A stretch of 64,000 nt of DNA, taken from assembly GCF_024298865.1 (NCBI RefSeq), contig NZ_CP101161.1, positions 3,307,227-3,371,226 on the forward strand. The letters run 5' to 3'. Source of the DNA: Halorarius halobius (GTDB lineage: Archaea > Halobacteriota > Halobacteria > Halobacteriales > Haloarculaceae). The position numbers and the translations under genes are program-made. Below are positions 16,197 through 24,578 of the stretch, piece by piece (positions within the stretch are counted from its first letter, which is position 1; every line of letters begins with the position of its first letter). The notes below the pieces were generated by a model. That model had not been told where the DNA came from and did not search any database. It worked only from the letters and a program-made list of their open reading frames with translations.

Positions 16197-16589
16197 CTAC
16201 GGCTCAAATTTCCGGACAGAGAGGAGTTCGTCGAGGCCTTCTGTATCAAAGTCAGCGTCGGAAACAACCAGTTCCGTTCCTTCAGATCGAGCCGTAGCTG
16301 CAATCATGAGGTCACGTGGCGACATCGGGTCGCCAGATTCGAGAAGGCGGTTCTGCATCCGAGCAGCTTCAAACGCGACCTCTTCGGAGAAGTCGAGCGC
16401 AGTGACTCGTCCGAAGTTCTCACGCGCGCCGATGAGGTCTGTCTCACCCGCTGAAAACACCTCACCAGCGAGAACTTCATAGATACAGATGCTGGACGTA
16501 ACCAACGTCGGTCGTTCATCGACGAATCCGACGACATCATCGACACCATCGAGGTAATCGATGATAACCGACGAATCGAGAAAGGTCAC
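16197..16589 (-). CDS. vapC: VapC toxin, PIN-domain ribonuclease
   Basis: This 130-residue PIN protein shows the expected acidic residues: MTFLDSSVIIDYLDG (first Asp), CIYEVLAGE (Glu), SPRDLMIAATARSEG (Asp) and VVSDADFDTEGLDELL (late Asp cluster). VapC enzymes cut RNA, often initiator tRNA. The ATG overlaps the end of vapB by four bases. The 3' end abuts the RNA polymerase fragment. All catalytic positions look intact. Confidence 0.9.
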   Translation of the reverse strand: MTFLDSSVIIDYLDGVDDVVGFVDERPTLVTSSICIYEVLAGEVFSAGETDLIGARENFGRVTALDFSEEVAFEAARMQNRLLESGDPMSPRDLMIAATARSEGTELVVSDADFDTEGLDELLSVRKFEP

Positions 16590-16786
16590 TGCTGGAAGCT
16601 CTCTCGGGAGCGCTTGATAGCTTCGCGCGCCTTTTCGGCTTTGTCAGTTCCGTTCCACGCGCCGGCCTTCATTCCTGACCCTTCGTTTGCCAATCGGTCG
16701 AGAAACTCATCCCAGCTCTCATCGTCACGCTTCAGCCTCGCCAACTTCTCCTTGGTCTCGTCTGAGACGCGAATTGACGTACTCAT
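16586..16786 (-). CDS. vapB: VapB antitoxin
   Basis: The N-terminus MSTSIRVSDETKEKLARLKR is a ribbon-helix-helix DNA-binding motif. The C-terminal half (DEFLDRLANEGSGMKAGAWN and a basic/acidic helix) would wrap the toxin. The protein has 66 residues from 16786. The ATG at 16792 would add two residues but lies inside the operator palindrome, so 16786 is preferred. The stop overlaps the vapC start. Confidence 0.88.
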   Translation of the reverse strand: MSTSIRVSDETKEKLARLKRDDESWDEFLDRLANEGSGMKAGAWNGTDKAEKAREAIKRSRESFQQ

Positions 16787-16787
16787 A

Positions 16788-16806
16788 TGCATACGTTAAG
16801 TATGCA
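16788..16806. promoter_or_regulatory. Palindromic operator of vapBC
   Basis: TGCATAC-N5-GTATGCA is a perfect 7-bp inverted repeat ending one base before the vapB start codon. A VapB dimer or VapBC complex would be expected to bind here and block initiation, as in other autoregulated vapBC operons. The palindrome is seen directly; binding is inference. Confidence 0.65.
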
Positions 16807-17245
16807 CGCAAAAGTAGTTTGAGGAACCCGCCACTGGTGAGTTGCCACAATGAACGAAAATCGGGCCACGAACGCGGCCGGCGTGGCCAGGCGTTGGTGT
16901 ATCGTGAGCGGGAGTTCACGCCTGAAGCGCGCTCATCGGTCGGAGTTTGGAGAGTCGATCGCTCGGTTTGTTTCGGTTCATTGCTGGGCCGATATGCTCG
17001 AATCCGGAGTATCGGCAGTAAGACGCGTTGAGGAGTCGGTCGACCCGACAGCGTTCGCTGTCCGCCTCCGGAGTAGCCTCGGCTAACTCCACGGGTGTGC
17101 CACCACCATCCCGTCGCAGCAGCTGCCAGACGCTACCGGCTGTATGGAGGAGGTGGCGTTCCGAAGAGAACGTGTCTGCGCTCTCGGGGGCGTTCTCAGC
17201 CCGGGCTACCACACGAAGACGCGACGGGGGAAGCGTCCGAACGCG
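16807..17245. other. Decayed intergenic stretch upstream of vapBC
   Basis: No gene is recognised. Bases 16906-16920 on the minus strand read CGTGAACTCCCGCTC, matching 13 of 15 bases of the 18-nt insertion-sequence core, so a further eroded end may lie here. A minus-strand open frame at 16916-17212 resembles no known family. Confidence 0.35.
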
Positions 17246-17400
17246 TCAGTCTGTCGGGGGCGTGATGGGTACGACGCTCCCTCGCGGGTCGTTGTCCGCG
17301 ACCGTGACGGTCCCGCCGGAAAGACGGACGACCCGATAAACGAGAACTAGACCGAGGCCGGGTCCATGCTGGAGTTGGTCACTCCTGTCTACAGATTCGC
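17246..17400 (-). pseudogene. C-terminal fragment of a histidine kinase
   Basis: The minus strand reads DQLQHGPGLGLVLVYRVV, then SGGTVTVADNDPRGSVV, before a TGA at 17246-17248. This is the G2 box and last strands of a HATPase domain and matches the intact kinase at 17534 (HGTGLGVWLVYWLV). Nothing recognisable as the rest of a kinase precedes it; the region upstream is the AT-rich promoter of the next kinase on the other strand. Confidence 0.7.
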
Positions 17401-17498
17401 TCGAGCGGCCGAAATCCACATATATAGACTGAGCCAGGAAAGAGGCAGTCGGCGTGTTGATATATGCGCCGCAGAATTGAGGTGAACTATTAGTCTAA

Positions 17499-17505
17499 TT
17501 TATTA
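17499..17505 (+). promoter_or_regulatory. TATA box of the PAS histidine kinase gene
   Basis: TTTATTA lies in an AT-rich island and is centred 32 bases before the ATG at 17534. Confidence 0.5.
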
Positions 17506-17533
17506 ACTGTCAGCCATTAATTCCGCGTACAGT

Positions 17534-18661
17534 ATGGGGGATGGTTCGTTCGGGGGTGAAGACGACAGTTCGTCGCCGGAGCCTCCGACCGCCGACGACT
17601 ACCGGGTCCCGGTAGACGAGCCGGAACTTGAGGCGATCCTCGCAACCATCGATGACGCCGTGTTCATCTTCTCGGTCGAACGGGCTGACGACGATATCTC
17701 GTTTCGATTTCAGTGGAACAACACCGCCCACGAATCGCTCACCGGGATGTCGATCGATGAATTCGGCGGACTTCGCCCCAGGGAGTTTCTCGGCGACGAG
17801 GTCGGCACAGAGGTGGCCGCCAACTACCGGGCCTGCGTCAAGCAACGAGACACGATCGAATACGAAGAGACACTCAGGCACGAAACCGGCCAGATCACGT
17901 GGCATACCAAGCTCACCCCCGTCATCGAGGACGACAGAGTCGTCCAGATTATCGGCATCGCGAGGGATATCTCGGACCGGGTCGCGCGGACGAAACACCT
18001 CCAGGTCGTCGACCGGGTGTTACGGCACAATCTCCGTAATACACTGAATCTGATTCTGGGACAAGCACGGGATATCGAAGCCGAAACCGAGCCCCCGACC
18101 ACGGACCGTGCGAGCGGAATCATCGATTCGTCGAACGACCTGTTGGAAACGAGTACAAAAGCCAGAATGGTGACGGAGGTCATAACCGATACGCCACCAG
18201 CGACGCCGATGCAGGTCGATTCGCTCGTGGAACAGGTCGTATCCGTGTTCGCAGAGATGGACCACCCCGCAGACATCGCGTTTCCGGTAGCCCCGTCGAA
18301 GACGATCGTCGCATCTCCACGACTCTCCGAAGCGATCGTGGAACTCGTGCGAAACGCCATCGTTCATCACGACCGCCCGTCGCCATCTATCGAGATCGCC
18401 ACATCCGTAGACGACGAGATACTCGAGATACAGGTTATCGACGACGGGCCTGGAATTCCGGAAATGGAACGCGCTATTCTGGAGGATGGGCAACCACCCA
18501 GTGAACTCTCCCACGGAACCGGGCTCGGTGTGTGGCTGGTGTACTGGCTCGTCACCAAATCGGGTGGGTCGATCACGGCCGCCGACCGGGAGCCACGTGG
18601 CTCAGTCGTGACGCTGCAGCTCCCACACCTGCCTGACGACCGCGAGGTCCCATCAAAGTAG
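17534..18661 (+). CDS. PAS-domain histidine kinase
   Basis: This soluble 375-residue kinase has a PAS domain at about 35-155 (AILATIDDAVFIFSVERADD, TWHTKLTPVIEDDRVVQIIG). A HisKA-like helix carries the phospho-acceptor His in VDRVLRHNLRNTLNLILG (about 162). The HATPase domain follows at about 230-365: N box ELVRNAIVHHDRPSPSIEIA, G1 VIDDGPGIPEME, G2 SHGTGLGVWLVYWLV. The RHNLRN motif is typical of haloarchaeal kinases. No response regulator gene is adjacent. Confidence 0.92.
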   Translation: MGDGSFGGEDDSSSPEPPTADDYRVPVDEPELEAILATIDDAVFIFSVERADDDISFRFQWNNTAHESLTGMSIDEFGGLRPREFLGDEVGTEVAANYRACVKQRDTIEYEETLRHETGQITWHTKLTPVIEDDRVVQIIGIARDISDRVARTKHLQVVDRVLRHNLRNTLNLILGQARDIEAETEPPTTDRASGIIDSSNDLLETSTKARMVTEVITDTPPATPMQVDSLVEQVVSVFAEMDHPADIAFPVAPSKTIVASPRLSEAIVELVRNAIVHHDRPSPSIEIATSVDDEILEIQVIDDGPGIPEMERAILEDGQPPSELSHGTGLGVWLVYWLVTKSGGSITAADREPRGSVVTLQLPHLPDDREVPSK

Positions 18662-18700
18662 GTCCGACAGTAGCCAATCACGTGCCTCCCATCAGAGGTG

Positions 18701-18817
18701 TCACGACCCGATTCCTCCGCGCTCTATGCCGGTAATCTCGAATTGGGCACCGCCTGTCTCACTATCAGAAATGGAGATATCCCAGCCGTGGGTGGCAACG
18801 ATTGCGCAGTCGCTCCC
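18701..18817 (-). pseudogene. C-terminal fragment of a second histidine kinase
   Basis: The minus strand encodes IVATHGWDISISDSETGGAQ, then FEITGIERGGIGS before a TGA at 18701-18703. This is the final strand-helix-strand of a HATPase domain, comparable with EAHGWNVTLTDSASGGARFE in the intact kinase at 20014. Upstream sequence is not kinase-like. Confidence 0.65.
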
Positions 18818-18877
18818 GTATTATACTACAACGATATTCCTAAGACTGATTTCCTGTCAGTAGTTGGTGAGTGTAAG

Positions 18878-19357
18878 ATGAACTCCGATCGATCTATTCA
18901 TTCTACTTCGTCTTCAGCATCCAAGAAGACAACTCGAAATCCGCCAACGAAGCGAGCAACACTCGTTGGTGGTGTGGTAGGGATATGTATCGGCCTCGGT
19001 TCGCATTTCCTGTTACTGGATCATGCTGTAGTATCTAGTACGATCTGTCTTCTGTACTCCATCGGAGTTACGTTCATGATTGACTATATCAGTATCCTCC
19101 GACAGACCCCCTACGATGGCGGGAGTTGGTGGACGATTGCCTTCGGTGCCACCACCGGACTCGTTCTGATAGTTATACAGCTGGTCTACCGCCCGATAGT
19201 TCCAGATAAAATCGCAGTGCAGCGTGGCCTCCCCGCGGGAGTGGTAACCGTTCCGTTCAACTTCATCCTTCTCTTGTGGCTTCTCGTGTTCGGTGTCGCG
19301 TTAGTCTCGTTGGTATACGGGCTCGGAATGGCAGTAACAGACATGACCGAACGTTGA
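18878..19357 (+). CDS. Four-helix membrane protein, 159 residues
   Basis: A Ser/Thr-rich N-terminus (about 1-27) is followed by four hydrophobic segments: VGGVVGICIGLGSHFLLL, VVSSTICLLYSIGVTFMIDY, WTIAFGATTGLVLIVIQLV and FNFILLLWLLVFGVALVSLV. No family is recognised. AT content is higher than in its neighbours and codon choice is less GC-biased, suggesting acquisition from elsewhere. The start at 18878 is chosen because the upstream in-frame extension crosses the antisense of the kinase fragment. Confidence 0.65.
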   Translation: MNSDRSIHSTSSSASKKTTRNPPTKRATLVGGVVGICIGLGSHFLLLDHAVVSSTICLLYSIGVTFMIDYISILRQTPYDGGSWWTIAFGATTGLVLIVIQLVYRPIVPDKIAVQRGLPAGVVTVPFNFILLLWLLVFGVALVSLVYGLGMAVTDMTER

Positions 19358-19365
19358 TACCCTCC

Positions 19366-19990
<625 letters not shown>

Positions 19991-20013
19991 TGGTTTCTAC
20001 AGCAGTGTAGTCA

Positions 20014-21048
20014 ATGCCACCCGATTTGGAAGGCGAGACGACGCTCCGGGGACTCATCGAGAGTTCACCGGACGCGATCGTGATTGCAAACCCCGAGACG
20101 GGAGCGATCTTCGAGGTCAGTCAGGCGGCCGAAACGTTGTTCGGGTACACGCAAGAGGAGTTACGGTCGATGGAGGTGGGTGCCCTCCATCCGGCCGAGG
20201 AACAACAGCGGTACGAGCAACTCTTCGAAACGCATTTCGAGCAGCAACCGGCCGTCGTTTCCCAGTTCGACGACGGGTCGCCCGTGTTCGCAGTGACGGC
20301 CGATGGCGAACGGATTCCCGTCGAGATCAACGCGTGGGTCATCGACGACACGGACCACGAGCAGCCGCTGTTTCAGGGCGTCTTCCGGGATATCTCGGAG
20401 CGACTCCGACGACGGCGTGAACTGCAACGGCAGAACGAGCGCCTCGACGAGTTCGCTGGCGTTGTCTCACACGACCTGCGGAATCCGCTGAACGTTGCGC
20501 AGGGCCGAGCAACGCTTCTCGAACAGGAGCGGGAGAGCGAGCATCTCGATGCACTGCAGGCTGCATTGGATCGGATGGAGACGATCGTCGACGACACCCT
20601 GACGCTCGCTCGCAACGGCCAACAGGTGGGCGAGATGGAACCGGTCAACCTGGTAAGTGCAGTCGGCAACTGTTGGGAGATGGTCGATACCGACGCGGCC
20701 ACGCTGGAGATCGAGGACGACGTCACGGTCCGCGCGGATCCGGATCGCGTCCGGCACATCTGCGAGAACCTGCTTCGCAATGCCATCGAACACGGTGGCG
20801 ACGACGTCACCGTCCGTATCGGTCAGGCAGACGAGGAGACGATATACTTCAAAGACGATGGGCCAGGTGTTCCTGAAGACGAACGGGAGACGGTCTTTGC
20901 ACCAGGAAACACATCGAAGGATGAGGGGGCCGGCTTTGGATTGGCGATTGTACAACGGCTCGCGGAAGCCCATGGATGGAACGTCACGTTGACTGACAGC
21001 GCATCCGGTGGAGCGCGATTCGAGTTTAGCGATGTCGAAATCCAGTAA
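20014..21048 (+). CDS. PAS-domain histidine kinase with classical H box
   Basis: The protein has 344 residues. The PAS domain spans about 8-130 (LIESSPDAIVIANPETGAIF, LFGYTQEELRSMEVGALHPA). A coiled linker leads to the H box EFAGVVSHDLRNPLNVAQGR (His about 156). The HATPase domain has N box ICENLLRNAIEHGGDDV, G1 KDDGPGVPEDE and G2 EGAGFGLAIVQRLAEAHGW. It is soluble with no membrane segments. No receiver-domain protein lies nearby. Confidence 0.92.
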   Translation: MPPDLEGETTLRGLIESSPDAIVIANPETGAIFEVSQAAETLFGYTQEELRSMEVGALHPAEEQQRYEQLFETHFEQQPAVVSQFDDGSPVFAVTADGERIPVEINAWVIDDTDHEQPLFQGVFRDISERLRRRRELQRQNERLDEFAGVVSHDLRNPLNVAQGRATLLEQERESEHLDALQAALDRMETIVDDTLTLARNGQQVGEMEPVNLVSAVGNCWEMVDTDAATLEIEDDVTVRADPDRVRHICENLLRNAIEHGGDDVTVRIGQADEETIYFKDDGPGVPEDERETVFAPGNTSKDEGAGFGLAIVQRLAEAHGWNVTLTDSASGGARFEFSDVEIQ

Positions 21049-21256
21049 AGCGCTATTTGTCAGAAGCGATCTGTATGGGGTTCCACCGGCATTGGGGACG
21101 TACCGACGTTCCACTACACAGCTTGGTCTGGTTTTGTAGCGGACGAACCCGGTCTGACGATAATCCGGTAAGTTACGAACCACTAACTTCCACGTAAACC
21201 ACACTGAACCGCCGGTAACCGCAGGTATTAGTAATATTCACAGCGTAGCGTCGAGG

Positions 21257-22177
21257 GTGAAACGACGAGTGTCGCCGGGAATCGCCGCACTCGTGTACCT
21301 CAGTCTCGGCGTTGTCGCCCTGTTCGTTTCCGACGTCATTTTCATCCGTCTGTTCGGGATGTCTTCGTTCACCCGCCAGCTGCAGGCCGTCAAGGGGGCC
21401 GTCGAGGTGCTGTTGACCGCCGGGTTCATCCTCGCCATGATGCGCTACAGCGAGCGCTCGCTTCGACGGTCACTTGCCCGTAGCCGAGAACGCGAGCAGG
21501 AACTCGCGGTGTTGCATCGCGTGTTTCGACACAACCTCCGGAACAAAATCAACATCATCCTCGGCCACGCCCAGCAGGCCAAAGCCGACGCATCTGCCCC
21601 CGTCGTTAGAGCCCAAGTCGACACCATCCTCGAGCAGGTGACGGATGTCTCCGAAACCACCGAGCAGGTCGTCACGATCGAGCAGCTGTCGTTTGCACAC
21701 GAGGAACCGACGAGGCTTGATGTCGTTCCCATCGTGGAACAGCTCATCGCGACGTACAAGGAACGAACGGACGCGACGTTCACCATCGATCTCCCATCGA
21801 CAGCGCCCGTGGTGGCGAATCCGAACCTCGATGTCGCACTCGATGAGCTCGTCGAGAACGCCATCGTCCACAACGACGCCGCAGAGTGTCAGGTCACGAT
21901 CGCCATCAATCAGGGACCGCCCGACGAGCAACGCACGACGATCACCGTTGCGGACAACGGCCCCGGGATGCCCGATGGCACCGAAGCACTGCTGACCCAA
22001 GCGGACGTCGACCCCCAGGACCATCTCACGACGCTCGGGCTCTGGACGGCCTACTGGATCGTCACACGGGGCAACGGCGAGTTCAGTATCGCGGACAACG
22101 AGCCGCGTGGCTGTCGCATCGAGATCGGACTCGACACAGCTGCGCCCGACAGCACGGCGGGATCGAGGCGTCCATAG
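21257..22177 (+). CDS. Membrane-anchored histidine kinase
   Basis: This 306-residue kinase has two membrane helices near the N-terminus (IAALVYLSLGVVALFVSDVI and VEVLLTAGFILAMM), then the H box VLHRVFRHNLRNKINIILGH (His about 95). The HATPase domain has N box LDELVENAIVHNDAAE, G1 VADNGPGMPDG and a G2-like HLTTLGLWTAYWIVTRG. A sensor domain outside the membrane is essentially absent, so it may sense membrane state or work with a partner. The start is a GTG. Confidence 0.9.
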   Translation: MKRRVSPGIAALVYLSLGVVALFVSDVIFIRLFGMSSFTRQLQAVKGAVEVLLTAGFILAMMRYSERSLRRSLARSREREQELAVLHRVFRHNLRNKINIILGHAQQAKADASAPVVRAQVDTILEQVTDVSETTEQVVTIEQLSFAHEEPTRLDVVPIVEQLIATYKERTDATFTIDLPSTAPVVANPNLDVALDELVENAIVHNDAAECQVTIAINQGPPDEQRTTITVADNGPGMPDGTEALLTQADVDPQDHLTTLGLWTAYWIVTRGNGEFSIADNEPRGCRIEIGLDTAAPDSTAGSRRP

Positions 22178-22404
22178 AGGGATGGTTGCCGCCAGAACAG
22201 CCCAAAACTGGCGGAATCTCACCAGTTGCTACACACGGTGGAGTGCATTCAGGGGACCAATTTCGGGAGGGAGAAATCTGTTACGGGGTCGGCTGTCGTC
22301 TCAGCTCCCGCGCCGAGGTCTATCAGCTGTGGCTGTCACAGGGGTTGTGCTGCATACAGGGCGCGATTCGGTCGAAACACAGGGAATGCTCGGATGACTG
22401 GCGT
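22178..22404. other. Short intergenic stretch
   Basis: Nothing recognisable is seen between the kinase and the convergent 94-residue gene. Confidence 0.3.
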
Positions 22405-22689
22405 CTACGCCTCCGACGACGCTCCGAGCTCGTCAGCAATCGCTTGGAGGTCGCCTTTCCGGAACGTGGAATCGTCCGCCGTCTCCGGTGACTCAGCGAT
22501 GCCGACCTGCGCCCGGATGAGTCGGCGCATCCGCGTTGTCGATGGCCGTCCCGTCTCGCCGACAGCAACCTCGAGAGCCTCACAGATGGCCTGGAGTTCC
22601 TCTTTCGTGAACGACGCCTCGACATTCCGTTCGAAGCGACCCGTCGCCACCCGAATCGCGTTCCGAACCTCGTGGACGGTAGGACTCAC
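22405..22689 (-). CDS. Hypothetical protein with a repeated helical motif
   Basis: The 94-residue product contains two similar helical motifs: FTKEELQAICEALEV (about 27-41) and FRKGDLQAIADELGA (about 76-90). They resemble short SAP-like or helix-extended-helix units, so nucleic-acid binding is possible but unproven. A further basic helix (MRRLIRAQVGI) lies between them. The gene is flanked by a kinase and an acetyltransferase without clear operon structure. Confidence 0.55.
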   Translation of the reverse strand: MSPTVHEVRNAIRVATGRFERNVEASFTKEELQAICEALEVAVGETGRPSTTRMRRLIRAQVGIAESPETADDSTFRKGDLQAIADELGASSEA

Positions 22690-22884
22690 GAGTCACACCT
22701 CTCCTGTCTCTCCCCTCAAGGTTCCTACTCGGTCGCACTGCGACATTTCGGAAGATGCAGCCTGGCTAAGTATGCGACCATTGCTGAACACACCACTGTA
22801 GTCAGCCAGCTGTTCCGAACATCTCCCGAGGCAAGAGCCGTGCCACCGGAAACGCTTTCCAGCCGTGGCCTGGGTACCGTATCT

Positions 22885-23358
22885 ATGGAAATCGCGCCGC
22901 TTCGAGCGGCTGAACTCGAGTCGTTCGTCGACGAGTTATGGGTGCCCGCACAGCGTGAGATGGCCACGACAATGGAGTACAGCCTCGCCGATGGACTCAG
23001 AGAGAAGGGCCTCTCCTACAAGCGGTCACAGCTGGACAAAGACGATGCCGTCACGTATCTCGCTCGCCGTGAGGACACACCGATCGGGTACGTGGCCGCC
23101 GACGTCGAGACTCCACCACCCATCGTCGAACAGTTGCATCAGTGCCACATCAGCGAACTCTACGTCATCGAAGACGCCCGTCGCCAAGGCGTGGCCGCCG
23201 AGCTCCTTTCGACTGTCGAGGAGTGGGGACGCGACTGCGACTGCCAGCAGCTGACGCTACAGGTCGCTGCCGAAAACCACGCCGCCATCGAACTCTACGA
23301 GACAGCCGGCTACAGCATCAAGCGACACGAGATGACCAAGCCGATCGAATCCACCTGA
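22885..23358 (+). CDS. GNAT-family N-acetyltransferase
   Basis: This 157-residue protein has the GNAT core: motif B/C-like N-terminus (MEIAPLRAAELESFVDELWV), strand 4 with GYVAADV, and motif A ISELYVIEDARRQGVAAELL, matching the V-x-x-x-x-R-x-x-G-x-A acetyl-CoA loop. The end reads QLTLQVAAENHAAIELYETA and GYSIKRHEM. The substrate is unknown. The start at 22885 is chosen because the upstream extension is not family-like. Confidence 0.88.
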   Translation: MEIAPLRAAELESFVDELWVPAQREMATTMEYSLADGLREKGLSYKRSQLDKDDAVTYLARREDTPIGYVAADVETPPPIVEQLHQCHISELYVIEDARRQGVAAELLSTVEEWGRDCDCQQLTLQVAAENHAAIELYETAGYSIKRHEMTKPIEST

Positions 23359-23660
23359 CCCGAAACATCTACCGAGCGGAACCGTCCGAGTGCCCCCACC
23401 GAGCGTTCGGCGATGCGTTCCACACGGGCTGGCCGAAGCGGCGGGAAGAATCGCTCGACCTGTTAGGGGATGAACCTGTCTCGGGAAACGGTGCGGCTCG
23501 CAAGCGGGGCAATTTTTCTTCGTGGTGCCGCCCGTCTCGATTTCGACGAAATCGTCCCTGCCGATCGAGCCACCGTAGTCGTAGCTCTCCGGATTAGGTT
23601 ACGAACATATTTCAAAGGTGATGAAAAACTCCTTCCGTGGTCGAACCCCACGCCGGGACC
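23359..23660. other. Intergenic stretch before the lipoprotein gene
   Basis: No gene is recognised. A plus-strand open frame at 23470-23712 has no family resemblance and overlaps the lipoprotein start, so it was not called. Confidence 0.35.
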
Positions 23661-24452
23661 ATGGTGCGGACCATCTCGCGGCGGGGGATACTGGCCTGTG
23701 GGGGAACGCTGATGACATGTTCGCTATCCGGCTGTCTCGGTAGCTCGGGCCCCGATTTGGCCGCGAACGAGTATCCACCCGGAACCTCGGAAACAGGGGT
23801 GACGGAGCCACAGACGCTCCTCGATGCGACGGCCACCGCCCTCGGCAAACAAGGGTACGACGTATCCCTGGTCGGCCCTCACACGTCCGAAAGCCGGTAT
23901 CGAAGTAGCCTCTCGAGCGCCGAACAGCGACGGACGGTCACCCATCCGGACCAGACCATCGACATCTACGTCACCGAGGGGAAGGCGTACGCGGAAGTCG
24001 ATGGGACCGGCGACCCGGAGTACGGCCGGGAAACGCTCGGCAAGTCGTTCGAGCAGGTTCACGCCTCGAACGGGAATCTCGGAATGGCGTTTGGCGGCGG
24101 CAAGCTCCTGTCTGCGAACGTGATCTCGAAGCTCCGTGCCTCCCACTCGGTGCGTGGCATCCTGTCGTTTGCACGTTTTGAACCGAGCGAGGTGACCGAA
24201 CGGGACGGCCGCTCCGTCCTCGAGTTCACGCTGAAGGAAGTTACGGCATCCGAGTTCGATACCGATGGAAACAACGTCAGTGGGTCGCTGTCGGTCGATT
24301 TCGATGGAGTAGTGCGGCACGCCGAGGTCACGGTAACTGAGCAAGCGGACGGTGACACCCGGACGACGCGCCACAACAACTTCCGGATTCGAACGCAGGG
24401 GGACGTGTCGGTATCGATGCCCGACTGGGTCACCGAGGAGTTCGACCCCTGA
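23661..24452 (+). CDS. Exported lipoprotein (DUF7537-like)
   Basis: From the ATG at 23661, MVRTISRRGILACGGTLMTC leads to a lipobox, LSGCLG, with a twin-arginine-type start, so a Tat-exported lipid-anchored protein is expected. The mature part (about 240 residues) is beta-rich and contains LLDATATALGKQGYDVSLVG and SVDFDGVVRHAEVTVTEQAD, resembling haloarchaeal DUF7537 surface lipoproteins. It converges with the giant metalloprotease gene, leaving 126 bases between them. Function is unknown. Confidence 0.75.
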   Translation: MVRTISRRGILACGGTLMTCSLSGCLGSSGPDLAANEYPPGTSETGVTEPQTLLDATATALGKQGYDVSLVGPHTSESRYRSSLSSAEQRRTVTHPDQTIDIYVTEGKAYAEVDGTGDPEYGRETLGKSFEQVHASNGNLGMAFGGGKLLSANVISKLRASHSVRGILSFARFEPSEVTERDGRSVLEFTLKEVTASEFDTDGNNVSGSLSVDFDGVVRHAEVTVTEQADGDTRTTRHNNFRIRTQGDVSVSMPDWVTEEFDP

Positions 24453-24578
24453 CCGCCGGCGACCCGCCCGTCATGTTCCCGAAACCGGAGACATCCCGGG
24501 GCAGAGCCACCGGTCGTCGGTTCGTGCTGTCTCGATGAAAAATCCGGAACCGTGTGGGCGGGGCGCCAGCGAGTGGGT

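Noticed and set aside
17144..17350. 68-codon plus-strand open frame
   Set aside because: The opposite strand carries the kinase HATPase fragment; the plus frame shows no motif.
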